Assembly: GCF_900176885.1 (NCBI RefSeq)
Contig: NZ_LT839648.1
Span: 1,329,049-1,393,048, forward strand
Direction of reading: 5' to 3'
Source of the DNA: Oceanobacillus senegalensis
GTDB taxonomy: Bacteria; Bacillota; Bacilli; Bacillales; Amphibacillaceae
Length of the DNA stretch: 64,000 bases
Every line of letters starts with the position of its first letter. Within the stretch, counting starts at the first letter, position 1. Below the pieces are notes generated by a model. That model was not told the DNA's origin. It ran no database searches and saw only the letters and a list, made by a program, of their open reading frames with translations. The translations under genes and the position numbers were made by a program. Shown here in pieces: positions 45,288 to 53,933 of this stretch.

Positions 45288-48058
45288 TCATCAGATTCTT
45301 CATTTTCCTGATTTTCTTGATTTTCGTTACGTGATCCCTCATTCTCTTCATTATTATCGTTTTCCGCATTACCATTATCAGAATCTTGTTCTTCTGTTGC
45401 AGGCTCTGCTTCATTTTCAGGATCAGGTACTTGATATTCGATTGTGCGTGTTTCACCTCTTATACCACTATTTGCTCCATTTTGCCCAACTGGTGTTACA
45501 TGGATTGTATATGTTTCACCAGGTGTGACATTCGTTATTTCAATTCCTTGAGCTTCTACTAAGTTGGAATGCGACTGTCCATTTACTGTAACCTCAAACA
45601 GAGCGGGTGGACCATTATAGGACCAGTTCACATCGACTAGAGAACTTTCTTTTACAAATTGCGCTGTCAGTCCTTCGACAGCCTTAATATTCCCTTTGTT
45701 TTTATTATCCTCATTTTCATCAGAGACAGTTACAGTAGTAGAAGCAGGCTCACTCTGGCTGGAACCATTACTTACAATTACTTGTATCGTATGTTCACCG
45801 GGTTCTACTTCATTGATTTCCATCGATGTCTCCTCTGTTGAGGATAGCTCCTGCATTTCTCCACCGTCAACCGCAGAACGGACGGTAAAGCTAACATCTT
45901 CATCCGATTCGTAATCCCAGCTTACTTTAATTGCTTCTGATTCCTGATCATAGGAAGCTTTTAAGTCTGTTACTGGATCAAGCTGATCATATTTTTTAGA
46001 GACGCTATTAGGTTCTGTACCTTTTACAAATAATTCGGTTACGATTTCCGATGATGGAGTGTATTTACTTGGTTTTTTAGCCGGGTTAGAACCTTTTTCA
46101 ACCTGCGCCTCTACAACAGAATCGGGCTTAGCGAAATCAGGTGTTTCCTTTCCTTCCGATATTTTTTTCATCGTATGTTTAAATAGTTGTTGTGATATTT
46201 TCGTGTATCCATTAGGTATGGGAGCCCTTGTCATCTTGTCATTCTCATCTACTTCATATCCTCCTGTCCAGGCTGCGATAGTATAGTTGGTCGTATAACC
46301 AGCAAACCATGCATCTGGAGAGCCAGATTTATTTTCCAAGTTAGTTGTACCTGTTTTACCAGCTATTGGTAATCCAGGTATATTTGCTGCGGTACCAGTA
46401 CCACTTGTTACGACACTTTTCAGCATATCAGTGACCATATAAGCTGTGTAATCTTCCATCACTACTTCAGGTTCTGGAGTTAAATCCACGACTTCACCAT
46501 CTGGGAATTCGACTTTCGTAACAGCATATGGCTCATTGTAAACACCCTCATTACCGAATGGACGATACGCACCAGCTAATTGAAGTGCATTGACATTCGT
46601 TCCTGAACCACCAATTGCATCTGTAAGAATAATTTGGTCCTCATGGAATTGGATCCCTAAACTTTCTGCAAAAGCTTGGACCTTATCGGCACCCACTTCT
46701 TCAAAAACTTTAATAGTTGGAACGTTAAGGGATTGCTGTAGTGCATATCGTGCTGTTATCCAACCAGCATGTGATCTGTTCCAGTTTCGAATGACTTGAT
46801 TGGTTCCAGAAATTTCATACGGTTTATCGTCATTTATTTGGTGGTAGGTTGACATTTTATTGTATTCGATGGCCGGACCATAAGCCATTATCGGCTTAGC
46901 TGTTGATCCAAGTTGACTTCCATCTCCAATCGCATAATTATACAGCATTTGTCCATCTTCATCATTATTATTTCTCCGTCCACCAATGGCCTGGATTGCA
47001 CCTGATTTCGTATCAAGTACAACCATCGCGGATTGAAGGTGTGGCATTTGTTCATTCGGATAGCTTATTGGATTTTCATCACTGTCAGATAATAGAAAAT
47101 CTACATAATCCTGTGCATCACGATCTAATGTTGTGTGAATGACAAGTCCGTCTGTATCAATATCTGCTCCATCCAGTTTTTCTTTAACTTCTTTTCTAAC
47201 TTGTTGAATGAAAGATTCATATGGTTCAGCATTAGGTTCTGATTCTATAAGCAGGGAGGCAATTTCAACTTCTCTAGCCTCATTTGCTTCTGCTTCCGTG
47301 ATTTTACCATGTCTAACCATTAAATCTAATACCGTGTTCATTCTTTCCTTGGTAAGTTCAGGATTTTGAAATGGATTATAAGCAGTTGGACGCTGTGGTA
47401 ATCCAGCTAAAATTGCTGCTTCTGGTAACGTTAACTCCTGTAAATCTTCTTTACCAAAGTATGTCTCCGCTGCTTGTGCGACACCATAAGAATTAGCACC
47501 GTAAAATATTTTATTTAAGTACATTTCTAAAATTTCTTCTTTGGAATACTGTCTTTCTAGTTTAAGTGCCATCCATTGTTCTTGTACCTTTAACTTCAGT
47601 TCTTTATCTGGGGTTAAAAATGATTTTTCAACCACTTGCTGTGTTATGGTACTTGCCCCCTCAGAACCAAAACCTTCCGTTATATTCGCAATGATAGCAC
47701 CGCCAATTCTTTTAAGGTCGATACCAGGATGCTCAAAAAATCGTGCATCCTCTGTCGCAGTTACCGCATCAATTAAAACTTGGGGTAAATCTTCGTAATT
47801 TACTTTTTTCCGATTTGCACCCAATTCGGCAAACTTCTCCCCATCCTTATCTAATAGAACAGAAGCATAGGGGTCCTCTAACATAGCTGCATCGATATCA
47901 GGGGCAGTAGCTATCCAATAGGTTCCAACTGCTCCCGCACCAATTCCGATTGCTAATAATAAAAGTATTGTTGTTAATAAGATTTTTTTCCAAATAGGCT
48001 TATTGGTTGCTTTTTTTTGTTTTCGTCTTGCTGTACGAGTTTGGCCATTATCTGCCAT
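45284..48058 (-). CDS. ponA: Class A penicillin-binding protein 1
   Basis: Bifunctional peptidoglycan synthase. A basic cytoplasmic tail and a membrane helix (about 25-50) are followed by the glycosyltransferase domain with ATEDARFFEHPGIDLKR and GASTITQQVVEK. The transpeptidase domain has GSTAKP (SxxK), SGTGTAA (SxN-equivalent region) and KTGTT. Two fibronectin type III-like modules (about 690-860) precede an extremely Glu/Asn-rich C-terminal tail. Length 924 aa. It is followed on the minus strand by no other gene, and preceded by recU. Confidence 0.96.
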   Translation of the reverse strand: MADNGQTRTARRKQKKATNKPIWKKILLTTILLLLAIGIGAGAVGTYWIATAPDIDAAMLEDPYASVLLDKDGEKFAELGANRKKVNYEDLPQVLIDAVTATEDARFFEHPGIDLKRIGGAIIANITEGFGSEGASTITQQVVEKSFLTPDKELKLKVQEQWMALKLERQYSKEEILEMYLNKIFYGANSYGVAQAAETYFGKEDLQELTLPEAAILAGLPQRPTAYNPFQNPELTKERMNTVLDLMVRHGKITEAEANEAREVEIASLLIESEPNAEPYESFIQQVRKEVKEKLDGADIDTDGLVIHTTLDRDAQDYVDFLLSDSDENPISYPNEQMPHLQSAMVVLDTKSGAIQAIGGRRNNNDEDGQMLYNYAIGDGSQLGSTAKPIMAYGPAIEYNKMSTYHQINDDKPYEISGTNQVIRNWNRSHAGWITARYALQQSLNVPTIKVFEEVGADKVQAFAESLGIQFHEDQIILTDAIGGSGTNVNALQLAGAYRPFGNEGVYNEPYAVTKVEFPDGEVVDLTPEPEVVMEDYTAYMVTDMLKSVVTSGTGTAANIPGLPIAGKTGTTNLENKSGSPDAWFAGYTTNYTIAAWTGGYEVDENDKMTRAPIPNGYTKISQQLFKHTMKKISEGKETPDFAKPDSVVEAQVEKGSNPAKKPSKYTPSSEIVTELFVKGTEPNSVSKKYDQLDPVTDLKASYDQESEAIKVSWDYESDEDVSFTVRSAVDGGEMQELSSTEETSMEINEVEPGEHTIQVIVSNGSSQSEPASTTVTVSDENEDNKNKGNIKAVEGLTAQFVKESSLVDVNWSYNGPPALFEVTVNGQSHSNLVEAQGIEITNVTPGETYTIHVTPVGQNGANSGIRGETRTIEYQVPDPENEAEPATEEQDSDNGNAENDNNEENEGSRNENQENQENEESDE

Positions 48059-48113
48059 AGCTCTTAACCTCCGTCTCTCTTTAATAAAACAATTTCAACA
48101 TCATTTTTGAGTC

Positions 48114-48707
48114 TCATCCAAAATATAATTGATCAATAATAGACAAATAGTCCACCCGAGCTTGGTATTGAAAAGGTATGAGGAAACTAGTTTGTTTAAT
48201 TTTTTCATAGGAGATAGATTTCTTTCCACCACTTAATTTGTCGCCCCAGAATTTAAAAAGTTTCTCTGCTTGCATGAGGAACGTTTCTTCTAAAGCTGAG
48301 AAACGTATAATAATAAAACAAATTCCCCCATGTTCCACAATGGATTTCATATGTTGTATTTGATGATTATGAATATTTGCTAGTGGAAAGGTTGTTTTAT
48401 TTTTTGTTTCTTTTGCTTCAAAGTCTACATATTTTCCCCGATACAATCCATTATAATCGGTAGTAGAAGCTTGTTTAAAATATGCCTCTGTAATAACAGC
48501 AGCACTTCGCCTTGGATAGTTAACCTTTACGATTTGTACAGGTGTAGGCTTCTTGTGAATAATAGCTTTATCAATGTCTACATAGTATTGATTGGTTACA
48601 TTAATATCTTCCTCCAAAGACATTCCACGATTACTAAAAATATTATTGGACCGTTTAGCAGACGATTCTTGGTTTTTGATTTTTTTCTGTCCATTTGGAT
48701 AATTCAT
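48114..48707 (-). CDS. recU: Holliday junction resolvase RecU
   Basis: Endonuclease resolving four-way junctions in recombination and chromosome segregation. The catalytic core has ITEAYFKQASTTDYNGLYRG, then DFEAKETKN (Asp, Glu, Lys of the PD-D/ExK site) and the FPLANIHNHQIQHM segment. GGAGG at 48716-48720 lies eight bases from the ATG at 48707 (197 aa); a TTG one codon upstream is possible. It is transcribed ahead of ponA with a 55-bp gap, as in B. subtilis. Confidence 0.95.
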   Translation of the reverse strand: MNYPNGQKKIKNQESSAKRSNNIFSNRGMSLEEDINVTNQYYVDIDKAIIHKKPTPVQIVKVNYPRRSAAVITEAYFKQASTTDYNGLYRGKYVDFEAKETKNKTTFPLANIHNHQIQHMKSIVEHGGICFIIIRFSALEETFLMQAEKLFKFWGDKLSGGKKSISYEKIKQTSFLIPFQYQARVDYLSIIDQLYFG

Positions 48708-48927
48708 CAAAATATCCTCCTAATCAATACAGTATCATACCAAAAAAATGATGTATTGGTAACTTTAAACTTACTATCCCGACCAATCACCATTCTAGAA
48801 AGGATAAACTATACATTAATCCATTCTGTCTATATTATATAATAAAGTTAACAAATTCACATAATATAGACAATGAATATGAGTATTGATATAAAGATAT
48901 CAATCGATGAAGGTATCTGTAGTAAAT

Positions 48928-48968
48928 AACGAAAAAGGATTTGTTTTTACAACAAATCCTTTTTCGTT
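48928..48968. terminator. Perfect 18-bp stem terminator
   Basis: AACGAAAAAGGATTTGTT and AACAAATCCTTTTTCGTT with a five-base loop. On the minus strand it terminates the 35-aa gene at 48999; the internal T5 on the other arm makes it usable in both directions. Confidence 0.85.
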
Positions 48969-48998
48969 TAATATGGAAGCTTTGACTATCCACCATCA

Positions 48999-49106
48999 TT
49001 AAGTAGATGGGCGATTAGGGCCGTTTAGCTTTTTATCCCCTTTTATGGCTTGATTAGCTTTCTTCTGCTGTTTTTCTTTCTTTAGAATTTCTTTACTTTT
49101 GTCCAT
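48999..49106 (-). CDS. Small hydrophilic protein, 35 aa, unknown
   Basis: Below usual length cut-offs but well supported: ATG at 49106 is preceded by a full AAGGAGGT site seven bases upstream, and a perfect terminator follows the stop at 48928-48968. The sequence is highly basic with no Cys: MDKSKEILKKEKQQKKANQ at the start and KLNGPNRPST at the end. Composition and neighbours suggest a small spore or nucleic-acid-binding protein, but I recognise no family. Confidence 0.7.
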   Translation of the reverse strand: MDKSKEILKKEKQQKKANQAIKGDKKLNGPNRPST

Positions 49107-49265
49107 TTAAAATACCTCCTTCCATTCTTATTGTGTCTAAATCCGTGAAAAAGATTAGGTTTTTCACTTCTTTTGTACGTTTTCTTCTAGTTTTGTCGAA
49201 CGTGAAGGAGTTGTTATGGATATAGCGAAAATAATAATTAACAAATATGAAAATGAGGTGAGGAT

Positions 49266-49472
49266 ATGTCAATTGCAGCAAATAAGATAGAGACTTTTGT
49301 TGATGGTGTAGATAAGAAGCAATTCGAAGCATCCTTACATGACATTTCTGATCAAATCCGTTTGATGGATCAGAAGTTAATCATGAAGACGGAAACGGAA
49401 ATTTCCAATCGGTACGAGAACCAGAAATACTCAATCGCAAAAACAAAGGAATGGATAAACCAGTTAAGATGA
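49266..49472 (+). CDS. Hypothetical 68-aa protein
   Basis: ATG 49266 has a GAGGTGAG site at 49254-49261. The protein is soluble and probably all helical (FVDGVDKKQFEASLHDISDQ, then KTETEISNRYENQKYSIAKT). No Cys and no motif that I recognise. Lies between the divergent 35-aa gene and yppE, where B. subtilis has other small ypp genes. Confidence 0.6.
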   Translation: MSIAANKIETFVDGVDKKQFEASLHDISDQIRLMDQKLIMKTETEISNRYENQKYSIAKTKEWINQLR

Positions 49473-49634
49473 TTATAGCTTTTTTATAGGTTAGTTTAGT
49501 ATACTTTATAGCGTTTGTTGATGTAGTAGAAATAAATGTTCACCTTTAGAAAACAGCCTTTCTATAAAATATGTTAAAGTAGTAGTAACAGCATATAGAT
49601 ATATGCCTATTATGAAGTAGAAGGCGGAATCATA

Positions 49635-50009
49635 ATGAATGTACAAGAACTGACCGTATCATTGCAACGAGATCTAGAACAATTAAAAAAGCGTTTCGAT
49701 GAAGAAGAGCCACCAGAAAATATGAGAGATAAATCTTTCTTTCTAACCGTAAAGGAGCAAACGACTCCCATATTTGAACAGTTAGAAGACTGGGAAAGTA
49801 AGGCTCTAGCGATTGTTAAGAAAAGGAAGGTAACTATACATCCACAACAAGTTACCTCCACAAAAGAAAATATGGATTTACTTATCATGCATAGCTACTA
49901 CAAAGACCTACGACGAAGAAGATATATGGAATACTATAAGTCGATTAAATACATTTTTGAACAATTATTAGCAGAAATGTCGTCAACATCTTGGACTGAA
50001 GAACAATAA
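49635..50009 (+). CDS. yppE: DUF1798 family protein YppE
   Basis: 124-aa helical-bundle protein. It has RDKSFFLTVKEQTTPIFEQL (the start varied as MRDKSFFLTVKEQT here) and VHPQQVTSTKENMDLLIMHS-type core (TIHPQQVTSTKENMDLLIMH), followed by KDLRRRRYMEYYKSIKY. This pattern and the position upstream of gpsB match B. subtilis YppE. Function unknown. Confidence 0.84.
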   Translation: MNVQELTVSLQRDLEQLKKRFDEEEPPENMRDKSFFLTVKEQTTPIFEQLEDWESKALAIVKKRKVTIHPQQVTSTKENMDLLIMHSYYKDLRRRRYMEYYKSIKYIFEQLLAEMSSTSWTEEQ

Positions 50010-50132
50010 GAAATAGAGAAGTAGGGAAGCTGAAATTCCAGTTTCCTTTTTTTACATAAAAATAAGTGGAGCTTGAATGGAATCCAGCATAACGTGTCGA
50101 AAAGTTCCCACGTAACATAGCGATACTTATGC

Positions 50133-50138
50133 TATAAT
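50133..50138 (+). promoter_or_regulatory. Extended -10 box upstream of gpsB
   Basis: TATGCTATAAT: a perfect TATAAT with a TGN extension, 70 bp before gpsB. No good -35 is seen, which is common for extended -10 promoters. Confidence 0.45.
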
Positions 50139-50208
50139 AAAAGAATAAACAAACAAAAATATAAATAATTGGATCATATTTTTAGTGATTAACGATGAGG
50201 TGAATGAA

Positions 50209-50520
50209 ATGAGTGTAAAAGGAGTTCGTTTAAACGGAAAAGATATTCTTGAAAAGGATTTTAAAACGGGAATGCGCGGTTATAATCAAGAAGAAGTTGA
50301 TGAATTTTTAGATTTAATTATACAGGACTATGATGCTTTTCAACAAGAAATTGCTCGTTTACATCAAGAAATAGAAAAATTAAGGAAAACTTCTACAGAA
50401 CAAACAACGAGATTACGATCTCCACAACAGCCGACACAGGTTAATTATGATATTCTTAAAAGACTATCTAATCTGGAAAAAGCTGTTTTTGGAAAGAAAT
50501 TTGCTGATTCAGAAGGCTAA
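50209..50520 (+). CDS. gpsB: Cell division/elongation adaptor GpsB
   Basis: DivIVA-like adaptor that docks PBP1 (PonA), encoded nearby, and coordinates it between septum and side wall. The N-terminal domain [20 protein letters not shown] plus [12 protein letters not shown] includes the membrane/partner-binding groove. A coiled coil runs to about residue 65, then a C-terminal helix [19 protein letters not shown] 50209 with GAGGTGAA gives 103 aa; the ATT or ATG start further up is not supported. Confidence 0.95.
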   Translation: MSVKGVRLNGKDILEKDFKTGMRGYNQEEVDEFLDLIIQDYDAFQQEIARLHQEIEKLRKTSTEQTTRLRSPQQPTQVNYDILKRLSNLEKAVFGKKFADSEG

Positions 50521-50539
50521 GTTTTTCCAACATGTACCA

Positions 50540-50568
50540 TTGCATATTCACTATGTTCATGCTATGAT
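50540..50568 (+). promoter_or_regulatory. Sigma-A promoter of rnpB
   Basis: TTGCAT, 17 bp, TATGAT with an upstream TGC extension, placed so that transcription would start within about 10 bases of the RNA's 5' end at 50586. Confidence 0.75.
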
Positions 50569-50585
50569 AGGTACATAAATGAATT

Positions 50586-50980
50586 GTTAAATACTCAGGT
50601 AATCGCTGTATGACCTTTCATACAGAGGAAAGTCCATGCTCACACAAACTGAGATGTTTGTAGTGTTCGTGCTTGACGAATTCATAAGTCAAGGTAGTCT
50701 TTGGGCTAACGGCAGGAGAAGTTCCTAAGTCATTTGATATGGAATGATATCCTTGAAAGTGCCACAGTGACGATGCTAGGATGGAAACATTCTAGGTGGA
50801 ACGAGGTAAACCCCACGAGTGAGCAACCCAAATAATGGTAGGGGCATCCTTTAGTAGGGAAATGAACCGAACGAGGGACAGGTCGTATGACTTGTAGATA
50901 GATGATTACACCCGGCGTACGAGGTTGACCGCCGCTTGCAGTACAAAGGGACAGAACATGGCTTATCGAGTATTTAATAG
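50586..50980 (+). ncRNA. rnpB: RNase P RNA, Bacillus (type B)
   Basis: Catalytic RNA of RNase P, about 395 nt. Conserved blocks in order: GGTAATCGCTG, GAGGAAAGTCCATGC (50619 region), GACGGCAGGA-type (here AACGGCAGGAG), TCCTTGAAAGTGCCACAGTG, GTGGAACG, GGTAAACCCC, GAGC...AACCCAAA, TAGATAGATGATT, and near the 3' end ACAGAACATGGCTTAT. Helix P1 is visible as TTAAATACTC (50587-50596) pairing with GAGTATTTAA (50968-50977). The gpsB-rnpB-rlmL order is that of B. subtilis. Confidence 0.97.
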
Positions 50981-51012
50981 GTCACCATTAATTATAATAA
51001 GAAACAATAACG

Positions 51013-51052
51013 AAATCTTTTTTATAGTCTAGGCTATAGAAAAGGTTTTTTT
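51013..51052 (+). terminator. Terminator after rnpB
   Basis: CTTTTTTATAG and CTATAGAAAAG (10 of 11 paired) followed by a T7 run. Confidence 0.75.
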
Positions 51053-51072
51053 ATTTTATCGCGTCTTAACTA

Positions 51073-51127
51073 GCAGTTTACCCCCCACTTGGAGATGAAT
51101 CGAAAATTTCAAGTGGGGGTAAACTGC
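51073..51127. repeat. Long GC-rich intergenic hairpin
   Basis: GCAGTTTACCCCCCACTT (51073-51090) pairs with AAGTGGGGGTAAACTGC (51111-51127) with a single bulged C and a 20-base loop. No T-run follows, and rnpB already has its own terminator, so this looks like a repeat-derived structure rather than a terminator. The GC content of the arms stands out from the flanks. Confidence 0.6.
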
Positions 51128-51256
51128 CAATAAAGCCCTGATTCGTTCGACTAACATTCCGTGGAGGGATAGGATGCAGGTCTCTCTACTAAATGAATTT
51201 TCACTTTATCTATGGTAAACTATAATAACAAAATTGGAAATGAAAGGAATTATCTC

Positions 51257-52393
51257 ATGCAAAATGTTACACTAATAGCCACTGCTGCAATGGGATTAGA
51301 ATCTGTTGTAGCAAATGAAGTAAAAAATCTCGGATATGAAGTTCAAATAGAAAATGGAAAGGTTATTTTTAATGCTCCCATTTCAGCCATACCGAGATGT
51401 AATTTATGGCTACGGACTGCAGATAGAATAAAACTTCTTGTAGGTGAGTTTAAAGCAACTACATTTGATGAACTATTCGAATCAACAAAAAAACTACCTT
51501 GGGAAAAATATATCCCAGAGGACGGGCAATTCCCTGTTTCTGGTAAGTCCGTTAAATCAGAATTACTTAGTGTTCCTGATTGTCAGAAAATTGTTAAGAA
51601 GTCTATTGCTGAAAAACTAAAATTAAAACACGGTGTTGCTTATAAGATGCCTGAATCGGGTGCTATGTATAAAATCGAAGTTGCATTATTAAAGGATATA
51701 GCAACATTAACTATTGATACATCAGGGACAGGTTTACATAAAAGGGGTTATCGTGTTGGACAAGGAGAAGCACCTTTAAAAGAAACCATGGCGGCTGCAT
51801 TAGTGCAATTAACGAACTGGAAACCCGACAATCCTTTAATAGACCCATTTTGCGGATCTGGAACAATAGCAATTGAGGCTGCATTAATCGGGCAGAATAT
51901 TGCACCAGGCTTTAATCGCGATTTTGTATCAGAAGATTGGACGTTTATTAAAAGTAAATTATGGGATGAGGCCTTTGAAGAAGCGGAAGATAAAGCAAAA
52001 TATGATCAACCATTATCCATAATTGGTTCTGATATAGACCATAAAATGATAAACATTGCTGAGAAAAATGCAATGGAAGCAGGTCTAGGAGATTTAGTCA
52101 GCTGGAAACAAATGCAAGTGAGAGATCTTTCTATCCGTGAAGATAATGGCTATATTATTGGAAACCCTCCTTATGGACAACGTTTAAGCGATAAGGAGAC
52201 GGTTAAGGAATTGTATCAGGATCTTGGAACAATTATGAAACAGCATCCATCATGGAGTGTATATATTCTAACAGCTTATGAGCAATTTGAAAAAGAGTAT
52301 GGGGAAAACGCAACGAAGAAACGAAAATTATTTAATGGATTTATTCAGACGAATTACTATCAATATTTCGGTAAAAAGATAAAGGGAGAGTAA
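51257..52393 (+). CDS. rlmL: THUMP-domain 23S rRNA guanine-N2 methyltransferase (RlmL/YpsC type)
   Basis: Class I SAM-dependent RNA methyltransferase. An N-terminal ferredoxin-like/THUMP part (about 1-160) is followed by the methyltransferase domain with DPFCGSGTIAIEAALIG (SAM motif) and the catalytic NPPYGQRL. ATG 51257 with AAAGGA eight bases upstream gives 378 aa. It follows rnpB as in B. subtilis. The exact rRNA position modified is inferred from the family (m2G2445-type). Confidence 0.9.
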   Translation: MQNVTLIATAAMGLESVVANEVKNLGYEVQIENGKVIFNAPISAIPRCNLWLRTADRIKLLVGEFKATTFDELFESTKKLPWEKYIPEDGQFPVSGKSVKSELLSVPDCQKIVKKSIAEKLKLKHGVAYKMPESGAMYKIEVALLKDIATLTIDTSGTGLHKRGYRVGQGEAPLKETMAAALVQLTNWKPDNPLIDPFCGSGTIAIEAALIGQNIAPGFNRDFVSEDWTFIKSKLWDEAFEEAEDKAKYDQPLSIIGSDIDHKMINIAEKNAMEAGLGDLVSWKQMQVRDLSIREDNGYIIGNPPYGQRLSDKETVKELYQDLGTIMKQHPSWSVYILTAYEQFEKEYGENATKKRKLFNGFIQTNYYQYFGKKIKGE

Positions 52394-52396
52394 TAA

Positions 52397-53896
52397 ATGG
52401 GGGAAATAAACCAACTTGAAGAATCTTTCTGGCAATATTTACGGGAAATGGATTCCTACCGTGAAATGCTAATGCTTACCTATTGGGATATGAGAACAAA
52501 GATACCAAAAAATGCTGTCGAACAGAGATCAGAAGTAGTAGGTTTTCTAGCAGAAAAACTGCATCATTTACAAACATCAGATCAAATGAAGCGATTTATA
52601 GATAAGCTAAAGTCATCGGAGAATGATCTTATTCAAAAGATAATTACTGAATGTGAAGAAATATATGATAAAAACCGCAAAATCCCTAATGAGGAGTACA
52701 AAGCATATGTCATGCTACAATCAAAATCAGAAGCGATATGGCAGAAGGCGCGAGAAAAGGCTGATTTTTCAATGTTTCAGCCTTATTTGGAAGAATTAGT
52801 GGAATACAATAAAAGATTTGCCAACTACTGGGGTTATGATAAAAATATTTATGATGCATTGCTACATAATTTTGAACCAGGTATCACTACGGAACTATTG
52901 GATGATGTTTTCCCAAAACTTCGTCATGCTATCATCAAGCTATTGGATAAAATAAATGCAAGCGATAATAAACCAAATGCTGCTGTACTTAAAGGGTATT
53001 TTCCAAAGACTAAGCAAAAAGAATTTACAATAAAGGTCTTAAAGGAGATTGGTTATAGCTTCGATAGTGGGAGGTTGGACGATACGATTCATCCATTTGA
53101 GATTACTCTAAATAGAAATGATGTTCGAATTACAACAAGATATGATGAAGAGGATTTTCGTATGGCTGTTTTTGGCACCATTCATGAAGCAGGACATGCC
53201 TTATATGAACAAAATATTAGTCCTAAATTAGATCGAACCCCACTAGCAACTGGTACATCCATGGGAATTCATGAATCACAATCCCTATTTTGGGAAAATA
53301 TAATTAGTAGAAGTAAACCATTTTGGCAATATTATTATAAACAATTTAAAACCTATGCACCAGGAAACTTTCAGGATGTATCGATGGACGAATTCTATCG
53401 AGCGGTGAATGAAGTGAAACCTTCTTTTATTCGAATTGAAGCAGATGAGTTAACCTATCCATTGCATATTATGATTCGATATGAATTAGAGAAAGCATTA
53501 ATGAATGACGAAATTAAAGTAGCGGATTTACCTCATTTATGGAATGAAAAGATGGTAGATTATTTAGGTATTGAACCACCAACAGACCGGGAAGGAGTGT
53601 TACAGGATATCCATTGGTCAAGTGGGGATTTTGGTTATTTCCCTTCCTATGCTCTAGGGTATATGTATGCTACCCAGTTCTATCATACGATGTCTAAGGA
53701 ATTAGATGTGGAAGAGCTTGTGGCTACTGGAGAATTCGCACCTATCAATGAATGGCTATTAAGAAATATTCATCAATATGGTAAAACAAAAAAACCATTA
53801 CAATTATTAGAAGAAATTACGAATGAGAAATTGAGTTCTGACTACTTAGTTGCTTACTTAACAAGGAAATATGTAGATATTTACCAAATACCTTAA
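52397..53896 (+). CDS. ypwA: M32 family carboxypeptidase (YpwA)
   Basis: Zinc metallocarboxypeptidase of the thermostable carboxypeptidase 1 family. The zinc motif is GTIHEAGHALYEQ (HExxH, near residue 260), with the family segments GIHESQSLFWENIISRS and VKPSFIRIEADELTYPLHIM. Length 499 aa is standard, and no signal peptide suggests a cytoplasmic peptide-recycling enzyme. It starts three bases after the rlmL stop. Confidence 0.95.
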   Translation: MGEINQLEESFWQYLREMDSYREMLMLTYWDMRTKIPKNAVEQRSEVVGFLAEKLHHLQTSDQMKRFIDKLKSSENDLIQKIITECEEIYDKNRKIPNEEYKAYVMLQSKSEAIWQKAREKADFSMFQPYLEELVEYNKRFANYWGYDKNIYDALLHNFEPGITTELLDDVFPKLRHAIIKLLDKINASDNKPNAAVLKGYFPKTKQKEFTIKVLKEIGYSFDSGRLDDTIHPFEITLNRNDVRITTRYDEEDFRMAVFGTIHEAGHALYEQNISPKLDRTPLATGTSMGIHESQSLFWENIISRSKPFWQYYYKQFKTYAPGNFQDVSMDEFYRAVNEVKPSFIRIEADELTYPLHIMIRYELEKALMNDEIKVADLPHLWNEKMVDYLGIEPPTDREGVLQDIHWSSGDFGYFPSYALGYMYATQFYHTMSKELDVEELVATGEFAPINEWLLRNIHQYGKTKKPLQLLEEITNEKLSSDYLVAYLTRKYVDIYQIP

Positions 53897-53933
53897 GAGA
53901 AATATATACATCGTAGAAAGGTGAGCTTACTCC

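Noticed and set aside
45331-47798. Several plus-strand open frames opposite ponA
   Set aside because: They are shadows of the ponA reading frame; none has a ribosome site or a family pattern.
49215-49292. 25-codon frame with AAGGAG upstream, just before the 68-aa gene
   Set aside because: It overlaps the start of the better supported gene at 49266 in another frame, and the peptide has no distinctive features.
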